From: Nocardia anocheti
Lineage (GTDB): Bacteria; Actinomycetota; Actinomycetes; Mycobacteriales; Mycobacteriaceae
Direction of reading: 5' to 3'
Length of the DNA: 64,000 bases
Assembly (NCBI RefSeq): GCF_029675105.1
Contig: NZ_JAQQFV010000003.1
Location: forward strand, 1 to 64,000
Shown one piece after another: positions 16,080 through 25,022 of this stretch. Each line of letters opens with the position of its first letter. The first letter of the stretch is position 1. The position numbers and the translations under genes were made by a program. The notes below the pieces were generated by a model. The model worked only from the letters and a program-made list of their open reading frames with translations. It had not been told where the DNA came from and did not search any database.

Positions 16080-18071
16080 GTGGAAACAGGGGAACGCATC
16101 CGAGAACTCGCCGGGCGGATCGTGGCATTGCGCGGCGCCTACTACGACGGCGCGCCGGTCGTGGCCGACGCGGAGTACGACGCGATCGAGGACGAGTTGC
16201 GGGGGCTGATCGAGGCGAATCCCGAGCTCGCGCCCGATCCGAACCCGCTCGAGCAGGTCGGCGCGCCGACGGTGCTGCACGCGCCGGTCCGGCACGCGCG
16301 GCCGATGCTGTCGCTGGAGAAGTCGACCAAGCCCGAGCAGGTCGCCGCGTTCTTCGACCGGTTCCCCGGCCAGCCCGTGGTGGTCATGCCGAAGCTCGAC
16401 GGGCTGTCGCTGTCGGTGGTCTACGAGGACGGCAGGCTGGTCCGCGCGGTGACCCGCGGCGACGGCACCACCGGCGACGACGTCACCCCGCTGGTGCGCG
16501 CGCTGGTCGACGGCATCCCCGACCGCATCGAGGTCGGCGGCCGCGTCGAGGTGCGCGGCGAGGCCGTCATGCTGCGCTCCACCTTCCTCGCCTACAACAC
16601 CGCCCATCCGGACAAACCGCTGATCAACCCCCGCAATGCCGCGGCGGGCACCCTGCGGGCGAAGGACCCGGCGACGGTGGCCGAGCGTCGCCTGCAGTTC
16701 TTCGGCTTCGACCTGGACATGCCCGCCGAGAGCGGCACCGTCGACCTCGGGGACGGGCTGCGCGCGCTGGGCGTCGAAGGCGCGCGGATGCGCGTGTGCG
16801 ACGACGCCGAGCAGGCCCAGGAGGCCATCACCGCGATCGAGCAGACCCGCAACGACCTGGACTACGACCTCGACGGCGCGGTGCTGCGCCTGGCCGACCG
16901 CATCGCCTACGCCGCCGCCGGAACCCGATCGAACTCACCGCGCGGCGCGCTGGCGTTCAAGTTCGCCGCCGAGGAGAAGACCACGCTGCTCGCCGATGTG
17001 GTCTGGGATGTCGGCAAGACCGGCAAGATCGTCCCGGTCGCCTGGCTGGAGCCGGTGTTCGTGGGCGGCACCACGGTCACCAAGGCGACACTGGCCAATC
17101 AGGAGGTGATCCGCGCGCGCGACATCAAGATCGGTGACACCGTGCTGGTGCGCCGCGCGGGCGATGTGATCCCGTTCGTCGCCGGTGTCCTCGACGCCGC
17201 CGCGCGCACCGGCGAGGAACGCGAGATCATCGCGCCGACCAACTGTCCCTCCTGCGCGCACCCGGTCAGCGAACAGGGCAACAGCCGGGAACTGTTCTGC
17301 ACCAATGTCTCCTGTCCGGCGCAGACCGTGCGCAGGCTCATCCACTGGGCCTCGCGCGCCGCCGCCGACATCGACGCGATCGGGCAGGTCTGGATCGAAC
17401 GCCTGGCCGAGGCGGGCATCCTGGAGAACCCGTCGGACTTCTACACCCTCACCAAGGAACGCCTGCTCGAGTTCGACCGCATCGGCGAGGTGTCGGCCGG
17501 ACGCATGATCGACTCGATCGACACCAGCCGCCAGGTCGGCCTGCGCCGCGCCCTCATCGGCCTCGCCATCCCGATGGCCTCCGACGGCACGGCCGCCCGC
17601 CTGGCGCGAGCCGGTTTCGGCTCGCTCGAAGAGGTCGCCGACGCGGGCGAGGAACGTCTCGTCGCGGTGGACGACATCGGCCCGAAGGTGGCCGCCTCGC
17701 TGGTCACCCACCTGACCCGGCTGCGTCCGGAACTCGAGCGCCTGCGCGCCGCGGGCGTGAACCTGGACGTGCGCGCCGAGGACCTGCCGCCGGTCGTCGC
17801 GGCGGGCGCGCCGCTGGCGGGCAAGACGGTCGTCGTCACCGGCGCGATCAGTGACCCCCGCTCCGGCGAGAAGGTCGCCCGCCCCACCTTCCAGCGGCTG
17901 TGTGAGCAGGCGGGCGCGACCACCGCGTCCTCGGTCTCGGCCAATACCGACCTGCTCATCACCGGCGCCGGGGTGGGCGACAGCAAGCTGACCAAGGCGG
18001 AGAAGCTCGGCGTGGAGGTGGTCGACCAGGGCGAGATCTGGGAGCTGCTGATCGCCGCCAACGTCACCTAA
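16080..18071 (+). CDS. ligA: NAD-dependent DNA ligase, divergent LigA-type
   Basis: A 663-residue ligase with all major LigA parts: nucleotidyltransferase domain with catalytic Lys105 in PKLDG, OB fold, a four-cysteine zinc finger (CPSC, then CTNVSCP), helix-hairpin-helix region and a C-terminal BRCT domain (LAGKTVVVTGAISDPRSG). It seals nicks using NAD. The N-terminal Ia domain keeps DAEYD, but the Tyr-His pair of E. coli LigA (Tyr22-His23) appears as Tyr-Tyr and the loop is one residue shorter. It may therefore be an accessory paralogue rather than the housekeeping ligase. Start is GTG 16080. Confidence 0.85.
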   Translation: METGERIRELAGRIVALRGAYYDGAPVVADAEYDAIEDELRGLIEANPELAPDPNPLEQVGAPTVLHAPVRHARPMLSLEKSTKPEQVAAFFDRFPGQPVVVMPKLDGLSLSVVYEDGRLVRAVTRGDGTTGDDVTPLVRALVDGIPDRIEVGGRVEVRGEAVMLRSTFLAYNTAHPDKPLINPRNAAAGTLRAKDPATVAERRLQFFGFDLDMPAESGTVDLGDGLRALGVEGARMRVCDDAEQAQEAITAIEQTRNDLDYDLDGAVLRLADRIAYAAAGTRSNSPRGALAFKFAAEEKTTLLADVVWDVGKTGKIVPVAWLEPVFVGGTTVTKATLANQEVIRARDIKIGDTVLVRRAGDVIPFVAGVLDAAARTGEEREIIAPTNCPSCAHPVSEQGNSRELFCTNVSCPAQTVRRLIHWASRAAADIDAIGQVWIERLAEAGILENPSDFYTLTKERLLEFDRIGEVSAGRMIDSIDTSRQVGLRRALIGLAIPMASDGTAARLARAGFGSLEEVADAGEERLVAVDDIGPKVAASLVTHLTRLRPELERLRAAGVNLDVRAEDLPPVVAAGAPLAGKTVVVTGAISDPRSGEKVARPTFQRLCEQAGATTASSVSANTDLLITGAGVGDSKLTKAEKLGVEVVDQGEIWELLIAANVT

Positions 18072-18077
18072 TCACGG

Positions 18078-18569
18078 TCAGACGCCCGTCACCCCGTCGA
18101 TCCGCTCGCGGAGCAGGTCGGCGTGACCGCAGTGGCGGGCGTACTCGGCGATCATGTGCGTGTAGATCCAGCGCAGGGTGACCTGGCTGTCCAGGAACGG
18201 GCTGGTGTCGCTGAGTTCGCGGGTGGCGCAATGGCGGCGGCCGTGCTCGACTTCGGCGCGCCAGGTCGCCAGCGCGGCGGCACCGGTGGACTTCTCGGTG
18301 ACCGCGAATCCGCCGTCGTGCCCGGCGGTGTCGGCGGCCGGGTCGTGGATCGGCGGGGCGTCCTCACCGACGAGGACCCGGCGGAACCAGTTGCGTTCGA
18401 CCTCGGCCAGGTGCTGGACGAGGCCGAGCAGGGTCAGCGACGAGGGTTCCACGCTGGCGATGCGCAGCTGCGCGTCGGTGAGGCCCTCGCATTTGCGGGC
18501 CAGCGTGGCGCGATAGAAGTCCAGCCACGATTCGAGAGTCGTGCGTTCGTCGGCGTTCAGGGGCGGCAT
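18078..18569 (-). CDS. DinB-family protein (DUF664)
   Basis: A 163-residue four-helix-bundle protein of the DinB/DUF664 group. Three histidines at typical places, in GLVQHLAEVERNW, HMIAEYARHCGH and the tail, could form the metal site of the fold (YfiT/DinB-like). Members include mycothiol-dependent transferases and many of unknown role. The ATG at 18569 is used; a GTG at 18587 would add six residues, and neither has a strong ribosome site. It converges on the ligase with 6 bases between stops. Confidence 0.85.
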   Translation of the reverse strand: MPPLNADERTTLESWLDFYRATLARKCEGLTDAQLRIASVEPSSLTLLGLVQHLAEVERNWFRRVLVGEDAPPIHDPAADTAGHDGGFAVTEKSTGAAALATWRAEVEHGRRHCATRELSDTSPFLDSQVTLRWIYTHMIAEYARHCGHADLLRERIDGVTGV

Positions 18570-18658
18570 CGGTCGGTCGTCGGTCACGGACAGCGATGCT
18601 GCCACCGGGGTCCGACACAACCGCCCCGACACGACGAACTGCGTATGCTCCCGCTGGG

Positions 18659-18780
18659 CGCCCGGTCGACCTGACCGCGCCGATCCGCACCGGAATGCCC
18701 GTGTACCCGGGCGATCCGGAAGTCCTGCTGGAACCGGCGCCGACGGCGCACCGATCCGCGCGGTGGCAAGGGTCGGAAAC
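18659..18780 (+). pseudogene. Cyclase-family N-terminal remnant
   Basis: A short plus-strand frame reads RPVDLTAPIRTGMPVYPGDP followed by EVLLEPAPTAH, the N-terminal motif of the cyclase/kynurenine formamidase family. It then degenerates into the PucR gene's 3' end. No start codon with a ribosome site opens it, and the metal-binding HxGTHxD region is missing. It looks like the leftover 5' end of a lost gene in the 221-base space between the DinB and PucR genes. Confidence 0.55.
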
Positions 18781-18790
18781 CCTCGAGGCG

Positions 18791-19987
18791 TCAGAGCTCG
18801 TGACCGGCCGTCTGCTCGGCATCGACCAATGTGTACGCCCGCAACGCCAGATACAGCTCCGCGGACTGGCGGGGATCGGTGGTGTCGCGCCCGGTCAGAT
18901 CGCGGATCTTGCGCAACCGGTAGCGCACCGTATTCCGGTGACAGTGCAGGGCGTCGGCCACCGCGACCGCCGAACCACCATGGCGGTACCAGGCGTCGAG
19001 CACCGCGACGAGATCGGCCCGCTCGGCGGCGGGCAGCGCCAGCACCGGTCCGAGGATCTGGGTGGCCGCGCGGCGAGCGGCGTCTGGCACGGTGACCAGC
19101 AGATGCGCCACGGGCTGCTCGCCATAGCGCACCACCCCGCTCGCCCCCGGCGGCACGGAATGGCACGCCTGGCGCGCCTCGGTCACCGCGGCGGCGATGG
19201 CGTGCGGCGAGCCGAACGGCGTACTGAGCCCGACCCGTTCGGTGACGAGCGTTCCCAGCCGCTCTCCCGCCCGGTCGATCGAGACCGGGGACAGTGCCCT
19301 CACCAGCCCGATCACCGCGTCCATGCGCACATCCCACACCGAACGAACACCGCACTCGCGCAACGCGTTACCGAGCGCGGGCGGCGAGACCGTCGTCGGA
19401 TCGGCGTCGACGGCCACCACACAGAACGTGCCGTGCTCGGGCAGACCGAGGCTGCGCAGCACGTCCAGAACGCGGCCGGGACTGCGCGAGTGATCGTCGA
19501 ACAGTGTGCGGATCAATCGGTTCTGCGCCTGCGCGTCGGCGCGGGCCAGCAGCATCTCGGTGTCGCGGTAGGACTCCACCGCGGCATCGGAATACAGGTC
19601 GATCACCTCCCACAGCTGCGTCGCCAGCGCGTGCAGCCGCACATCGCCGGGACCGGACGAGCGCGCGGTGAGTTCCTCCCAGATCATCCGGCCGCCGAGC
19701 CGGTAGGCGTGCAGCAGCGCCGCGACCGGAATCGCCTGCTCGGCCTTGAGTCGACCGGCCTCGCGCGCGGACTGCAGCAGCAGCGGCTGGGTTCCGGCGA
19801 GCGCGCCGAGGATCGCGGTGAGATTGTTGTGACAGGTGGTGCGCAACTGCTCCTCGGTCAGCAGACCGGCACCGGCGTAGGAGGGGTCGGTGGCGAGAAT
19901 CCGCCGGACCAGCTCGTCGGTCAGGTCCTCGATCGCCCCGAACAGGTCGGCGGCCAACGGTGAGGTGACGGGCGCGTGCGTGGTCAT
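18791..19987 (-). CDS. PucR-family transcriptional regulator
   Basis: A 398-residue regulator. The C-terminal helix-turn-helix (about 335-385, VADALHCHRNTVRYRLRKIRD) is the PucR_C domain, and the central region resembles the degenerate GGDEF-like part common in actinobacterial PucR proteins. The ATG at 19987 is chosen because the upstream in-frame extension has no family similarity. It is divergent from the aldehyde dehydrogenase/GMC oxidoreductase pair across a 171-base intergenic region, so it is the likely local regulator of that pair. Confidence 0.88.
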   Translation of the reverse strand: MTTHAPVTSPLAADLFGAIEDLTDELVRRILATDPSYAGAGLLTEEQLRTTCHNNLTAILGALAGTQPLLLQSAREAGRLKAEQAIPVAALLHAYRLGGRMIWEELTARSSGPGDVRLHALATQLWEVIDLYSDAAVESYRDTEMLLARADAQAQNRLIRTLFDDHSRSPGRVLDVLRSLGLPEHGTFCVVAVDADPTTVSPPALGNALRECGVRSVWDVRMDAVIGLVRALSPVSIDRAGERLGTLVTERVGLSTPFGSPHAIAAAVTEARQACHSVPPGASGVVRYGEQPVAHLLVTVPDAARRAATQILGPVLALPAAERADLVAVLDAWYRHGGSAVAVADALHCHRNTVRYRLRKIRDLTGRDTTDPRQSAELYLALRAYTLVDAEQTAGHEL

Positions 19988-20158
19988 GTGGACCAGATTA
20001 GCCCGCGAGAGTGGCGCGGACCACACCGCGGTTGTGCGGGCGCACAAAACGCAGCGGTTGATCGGCGACCGGCACACATGTCTTTTGATCGTGAGCACAG
20101 TCACACTGCGAAGGAGGGATCCGGACGGCCGGGTTCCCGTCAGCGGAAGTGGGGCGCA

Positions 20159-21871
20159 GTGCAGACAGAACAGGTGGCCGCCGAGGCGGCGGTCGACGCC
20201 GCGATGACCGAGCTCGCCGCGGGAGAGCTGGCCTGGGCCCGCCGGTCGCTGACGCAGCGCGCCGAGCTGCTCGACCGCACCCGCGAACGCACCGGCCGCC
20301 ACGCGCAGGAGTGGGTCGACGCCGCCGTGGGCATCAAGGGCATCGACCCCGACTCCAGCCTGGTGGGCGAGGAATGGATGTCGGGCCCGTACGCCCTGGC
20401 CGCCGCCCTGCGGGTACTTGCCGACACCCTGCGGGCGTTGGCCGCGGGCACGAGCCCGCTCGACGGCGCGACCTTCGGACAGGCGGGCGACCGGGTGACC
20501 GTCCAGGTGCTACCCACGAGCCTCTACGACGAACTGCTGCTCAGCGGTTTCCGGGCCGAGGTGTGGTTGCGGCGCGGTGTCAGCAGCGCGGTGGCCAAGG
20601 CCGAAGCCGGTCTGGCGCAACGTGATCCGGCCCGCACCGGCGGGATCGGGGCCGTGCTCGGCGCGGGCAACATCACCTCCATCGCGCCCCTGGACACGGT
20701 CTACGAGCTGATCGCGCACAACCGGGTGGTCGCGCTCAAACTCAACCCCGTCACCGACGCGCTGCGCCCGGTGCTGGAGAAGGTCCTCGCGCCGCTGATC
20801 GAGGCCGACGTCCTGCGCGTCCTGACCGGCGGCCCCGCGGCGGGGGCGTACCTGGTCAACCATCCCTCGGTCGCCCACGTGCACATGACCGGCAGCGCTG
20901 CCACCCACGACGCGATCGTCTGGGGCACCGGCCCGGAGGGCGCCGCCCGCAAGCAGGCGGGCACCCCGCTGCTGAGCACGCCGATCAGCAGCGAGCTCGG
21001 TGGCGTGTCCCCGACGATCGTGTTGCCCGGGACGTGGAGCGACGCCGATCTGACCTACCAGGCCGAACACATCGCCACCCAGCGCCTGCACAACGGCGGC
21101 TACAACTGCGTGGCCGCCCAGGCCGTGATCATCGCCGCCGACTGGCCGCAGAAGGCGCAGTTCCTCGAAGCCCTGCGCAAGGCCTTCGACCGGGCTCCGG
21201 GCAGGCCCGCCTACTACCCCGGCAGCGCCGACCGCACCGCCGACGCCCGCGCCACCTACCCCGCCGCCGAACGGCTCGGCCCCGACGGCAATCGCACCCT
21301 GGTGACCGGCCTGAGCGCCACCTCCGACGAGGTGCTGCTCTCGCGCGAGTACTTCGCGCCCGTCCTCGGTGTCGTCGAGATCCCCGGCAGCGGCGCCGAT
21401 TTCGCCCGTGCCGCCGTGGTCGCCGCCAACGACGATTTCCTCGGCACGCTCGGCGTCAATGTGATCGCCCACCCCGACACCATCGCCGCGCTCGGCCCGG
21501 TGTTCGACGAGATCGTCGCCGACCTGCGCTACGGCACCGTCGCCATCAACGCCTGGACCGCCGTCGGCTACCTCACCCCGACCGCGAGCTGGGGTGCCTT
21601 CCCCGGCCACACCCTCGACGACGTGCAGAGCGGCATCGGCGTGGTGCACAACGCCTGGCTGATCGACAAGATCGAACGCACCGTGGTGCGTGGCCCGTTC
21701 CGGCCCGCGCCGCGTTCGGTGCTGCACCGTGAGTGGGCGCTGTCGCCGAAGCCGCCGTGGTTCGTCACCAATCGGACCGCGGGCACCACCGGACGACGGC
21801 TCACCGACTTCGCCGTCGACCCCCGCTGGTCCCGCCTGCCCGCGATCTTCGCCTCCGCGCTGCGCGGCTGA
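20159..21871 (+). CDS. Aldehyde dehydrogenase family protein
   Basis: A 570-residue NAD(P)-dependent aldehyde dehydrogenase, longer than the usual 480-500. Key residues are present: Asn171 in GAGNITS, the general base Glu279 in SSELGG and the nucleophile Cys317 in GGYNCVAAQ. The extra length lies in the N-terminus (about 110 residues before the Rossmann part) and the C-terminal tail. GTG 20159 is preferred because a GGAAG lies about 9 bases upstream and the protein similarity begins there. A GMC oxidoreductase starts 15 bases after its stop, suggesting an alcohol-to-aldehyde-to-acid pathway. Confidence 0.88.
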   Translation: MQTEQVAAEAAVDAAMTELAAGELAWARRSLTQRAELLDRTRERTGRHAQEWVDAAVGIKGIDPDSSLVGEEWMSGPYALAAALRVLADTLRALAAGTSPLDGATFGQAGDRVTVQVLPTSLYDELLLSGFRAEVWLRRGVSSAVAKAEAGLAQRDPARTGGIGAVLGAGNITSIAPLDTVYELIAHNRVVALKLNPVTDALRPVLEKVLAPLIEADVLRVLTGGPAAGAYLVNHPSVAHVHMTGSAATHDAIVWGTGPEGAARKQAGTPLLSTPISSELGGVSPTIVLPGTWSDADLTYQAEHIATQRLHNGGYNCVAAQAVIIAADWPQKAQFLEALRKAFDRAPGRPAYYPGSADRTADARATYPAAERLGPDGNRTLVTGLSATSDEVLLSREYFAPVLGVVEIPGSGADFARAAVVAANDDFLGTLGVNVIAHPDTIAALGPVFDEIVADLRYGTVAINAWTAVGYLTPTASWGAFPGHTLDDVQSGIGVVHNAWLIDKIERTVVRGPFRPAPRSVLHREWALSPKPPWFVTNRTAGTTGRRLTDFAVDPRWSRLPAIFASALRG

Positions 21872-21886
21872 CCACAGGAGCCTTCG

Positions 21887-23485
21887 ATGATTTCTGCGCC
21901 CACTCCGGAAACGGTCGATTACGTCGTCGTGGGAACCGGCTCGGCCGGGGCGGTCGTCGCCGCCCGCCTCAGCGAGCGGTCCGGCAACCAGGTCGTCGCT
22001 TTGGAAGCCGGACCGGTCGATACCAACACTTTCGCCCACATCCCGGCCGCGTTCTCCAAACTGTTCCAAACCGAGTGCGACTGGTCGTATCTCACCACCG
22101 AGCAGGCCGCCCTCGGCAACCGCCGGATCTTCTACCCGCGTGGCAAGCTGCTGGGCGGCTCGTCGTCGATGAACGCCATGATGTGGGTGCGCGGCTTCGC
22201 CGCCGACTACGACGAGTGGGAGCGGCTGGCCGGTCCCGACTGGGGCTACGCGAAGGTCGCCGAGTATTTCGCGCGCATCGAATCCGTCGAAGGCGCCACC
22301 GAACCCGAGCACGGCCGCGGCGGACCCCTCCACATCTCGCACCAGCGCAGCCCCCGGACCTTGACCGCCGACTTCCTCGCGGCGGCCGAACACGCCGGGT
22401 TCAAGCAGGAGCCCGCCAACACCGCGCAGCCGGAAGGCTTCACTCGGACGATGGTCACCCAGCAGCGCGGCGCGCGCTGGAGCACGGCCGATGCCTACCT
22501 CAAACCCGCCCGCAAACGGGCCAACCTGACCGTGCGCACCGACGCCCAGGTGATACGGGTGCTGTTCGACGGCACCCGCGCGGTCGGCGTCGAATACCGC
22601 AGCGAGGGCGCGCTGCACACGGTTCGGGCGAGCAAGGAGGTCGTGCTCTGTGGCGGCGCGATCAACACTCCGCAGCTGCTGCAACTCTCGGGCATCGGCG
22701 ACGAAGAACAGCTGCGCGCGCTCGGTATCACCGCCCGCCACCACCTGCCCGAGGTCGGCCGCAACCTCACCGATCACCTGATCAGCCTGCTCGGCTTCGC
22801 GGCCGACTCCGACACCCTCTTCGACGCCGAGAAGCCACGCCAGCTGGTCGACTACCTGGTGCGCCGTCGCGGCATGCTGACCTCCAATGTCGGCGAGGCC
22901 TACGGTTTCGTCCGCAGCCGCCCCGACCTCGAATTGCCCGACCTGGAGATCATTTTCGGACCCGCCCCGTTCTACGACGAGGGCATCGGCATCGCGCCCG
23001 GCCACGGCGTCGCCCTGGGCCCGATCCTGCTGCGCCCACGCAGCCGCGGCACCGTCACCCTCGGTTCACCGGACCCCCTCGCCAAGGCGATCGTCGACCC
23101 GAACTACCTGTCCGACCCCGACGGCGCCGACCGCACCGCCCTGCTCGCGGGCCTGCGCATCGCCCACCGCATCGCCACCGCCGCACCCCTCGGCCCGAAA
23201 CTCGGTGGCTTCCTCCAGCCCAAACGCGAACTCGCCACCCTCGAGGAAACCCTCGAAGAGGCCCTGACCTGGCACGCCCACACCCTCTACCACCCCGTCG
23301 GCACCTGCCGCATGGGCAACGACCCCGCCAGCGTCGTCACCCCCGACCTCACCGTGCGCGGCCTCCACAACCTCCGCATCGCCGACGCCTCGGTCATGCC
23401 CACCATCATCCGCGGCCACACCCACGCCCCTTCGGTCGTCATCGGCGAAAAGGCCGCCGACACCATCCTCGCCACCCACCGCTGA
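21887..23485 (+). CDS. GMC-family FAD-dependent alcohol oxidoreductase
   Basis: A 532-residue glucose-methanol-choline oxidoreductase with the FAD motif GTGSAG at residues 16-21, the GMC signature GKLLGGSSSMNAMMWVRG, and C-terminal active-site histidines in HTLYHPVGTCRMGN and IIRGHTHAPSVV. It should oxidise a primary alcohol or polyol; choline and polyethylene glycol dehydrogenases are relatives. Together with the upstream aldehyde dehydrogenase it would carry an alcohol to its acid. The substrate is not readable from sequence. No signal peptide is seen. Confidence 0.92.
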   Translation: MISAPTPETVDYVVVGTGSAGAVVAARLSERSGNQVVALEAGPVDTNTFAHIPAAFSKLFQTECDWSYLTTEQAALGNRRIFYPRGKLLGGSSSMNAMMWVRGFAADYDEWERLAGPDWGYAKVAEYFARIESVEGATEPEHGRGGPLHISHQRSPRTLTADFLAAAEHAGFKQEPANTAQPEGFTRTMVTQQRGARWSTADAYLKPARKRANLTVRTDAQVIRVLFDGTRAVGVEYRSEGALHTVRASKEVVLCGGAINTPQLLQLSGIGDEEQLRALGITARHHLPEVGRNLTDHLISLLGFAADSDTLFDAEKPRQLVDYLVRRRGMLTSNVGEAYGFVRSRPDLELPDLEIIFGPAPFYDEGIGIAPGHGVALGPILLRPRSRGTVTLGSPDPLAKAIVDPNYLSDPDGADRTALLAGLRIAHRIATAAPLGPKLGGFLQPKRELATLEETLEEALTWHAHTLYHPVGTCRMGNDPASVVTPDLTVRGLHNLRIADASVMPTIIRGHTHAPSVVIGEKAADTILATHR

Positions 23486-23494
23486 CCACCCGTC

Positions 23495-23530
23495 GAACGA
23501 GCCGGACATCACCGGATGCCGGTCTCGTTC
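23495..23530 (+). terminator. Hairpin after the GMC gene
   Basis: GAACGAGCCGG (23495-23505) pairs with CCGGTCTCGTTC (23519-23530) with one bulged T. It lies 9 bases after the GMC stop, between convergent genes. There is no T-run, as is common in actinobacteria. Confidence 0.5.
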
Positions 23531-23618
23531 GCTCACTCCGAGCCGCGCTACAGATGAACTGCCGGGTGTCGCCGGACATGGCGTCAACCGACATCGACAC
23601 GCGGGCAGGGGGCGGTGT

Positions 23619-25022
23619 TCAGTCGAAGGGGCGTAGGCCGATCATGGTGCGGCCGGTGGCCACGGTGAGGTGGTCGTTGCCGGTGGTCGCGAGGGCGGTG
23701 GTGCCCGCGAAGGCGTCGGGGTCGGGGTTCACGGCTCGGAAGGGGATGTCCCAGTGGGTTTTTCCGGTGTGGGCGTCGACGGACCAGAGGCCGAGGGCGT
23801 CGGTGAAGAGGATGTCGTCGCCGTCGCGGAGGGCGACGGTGCCCTGGCGTTCGGTGTGGACGCGCCAGCGGGTTTCGCCGGTGCGTAGGTCCAGGCCGGA
23901 GGTGGTCTGGGTGGTCGGGTCGGCGAGGACGGCCAGGTCGCCGAGGACGGCGGCGGCGGTGCCGTATTCGGTGGGGACGTCCTTGTAGTCGGGGGAGGAG
24001 TACACCAGGTCGGGGTTGGTCCAGCGCACGCTGCCGTCGCGGCGGTCGTAGGCGGTGTCGGCGAGGAGTACCGGGATGGTGTCGTCGGCGGGTTCGTCGA
24101 TCAGGAGGCCGTGGACGGCGCCGCGCTCGGTGGTCGCCAGGATGCGGCCGGTGCGGTCGAGCAGGTCGACACCGCTGACGCGGTAGCCGTCGCAGCGGGT
24201 GCGGATCCGTTCGACCAGCGCCGGGGTCGTGGTGGTGACCCGTGAACAGCCGTCGAGATCGGCGGTCCAGGTGGGGGCGCCGGTGTCGAGATCGAATCCG
24301 GCGAGGTCGGCGCCGAGGGCGAGTAGGCCCTGGCCGTGCGTGACATCGAGCGCGTTGCCCCCGTACAGGTCCTCCCAGGCGGTGCCCATGGCGAACGAGC
24401 GGGTCCAGCGGCTGTCGGGGTCGGCCAGCGTGCCGGAATGGACGCGCACATCATCGGATTCGACATCACCCTCGGCGACGAAGAGATGATCATCGGCGAC
24501 CGCGAGGGCGAACGGCTGCCACGGAACCGGGCTGCGGGTCACCGTGCCATCGGACAGGTCGTAGCCGACCACCTCGCTCGGGCCCGTCGTCGCGTCGGCG
24601 AAGCAGAGCAGTTCACCGTCGAGAGGGACGGCCGCGCACCCGCCGAGACCGTCGGCCGGTGCCTGCCAGGTGGTCGTTCCGGTGGCGGCGTCGATGCCGT
24701 ACATGACCGCGTCGCGCAGCTGCACCGAGTCGTCGGTGGAGACCCCGACGACCGTCACCAGCGTGTCACCGACCGGCAGGAACCCCGCGCTGCCCAGGTT
24801 GACGGAGGTGGCGTCGACGGGGGAGCGGAACTCGGCGAAGGAACGCCCGGACAGGGCGGCGGCATCGATCGACCACGCCAGACCCGGTGCGGCATCGACG
24901 GTTCCGGTGATCTTGCGCAGCGGGTCTGGCGGTGTCAGCAGGACCGCCGCGGCACCCGCGCTGGTGACGACCGCGGCCACGGCGGCGAGCACGAGACCCC
25001 GGACTCCGGGTGCGAGGGTCAC
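23619..25022 (-). CDS. PQQ-like beta-propeller secreted/anchored protein
   Basis: A 467-residue protein with one N-terminal hydrophobic segment (about 8-30), then repeated blade motifs of the PQQ-like type (GIDAATGTTTWQAPADG, GFDLDTGAPTWTADLDG, LDLRTGETRWRVHTE, SVDAHTGKTHWDIP). No dehydrogenase active site is evident, so it is probably a structural or binding propeller outside the cell. Its GTG start overlaps the stop of the upstream membrane protein by three bases, so the two are translationally coupled. Confidence 0.82.
   Translation of the reverse strand: MTLAPGVRGLVLAAVAAVVTSAGAAAVLLTPPDPLRKITGTVDAAPGLAWSIDAAALSGRSFAEFRSPVDATSVNLGSAGFLPVGDTLVTVVGVSTDDSVQLRDAVMYGIDAATGTTTWQAPADGLGGCAAVPLDGELLCFADATTGPSEVVGYDLSDGTVTRSPVPWQPFALAVADDHLFVAEGDVESDDVRVHSGTLADPDSRWTRSFAMGTAWEDLYGGNALDVTHGQGLLALGADLAGFDLDTGAPTWTADLDGCSRVTTTTPALVERIRTRCDGYRVSGVDLLDRTGRILATTERGAVHGLLIDEPADDTIPVLLADTAYDRRDGSVRWTNPDLVYSSPDYKDVPTEYGTAAAVLGDLAVLADPTTQTTSGLDLRTGETRWRVHTERQGTVALRDGDDILFTDALGLWSVDAHTGKTHWDIPFRAVNPDPDAFAGTTALATTGNDHLTVATGRTMIGLRPFD

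Noticed and set aside
20510..23005. An 831-codon open frame opposite the aldehyde dehydrogenase and GMC genes
   Set aside because: No recognisable domain; the plus-strand genes have catalytic residues and proper starts.
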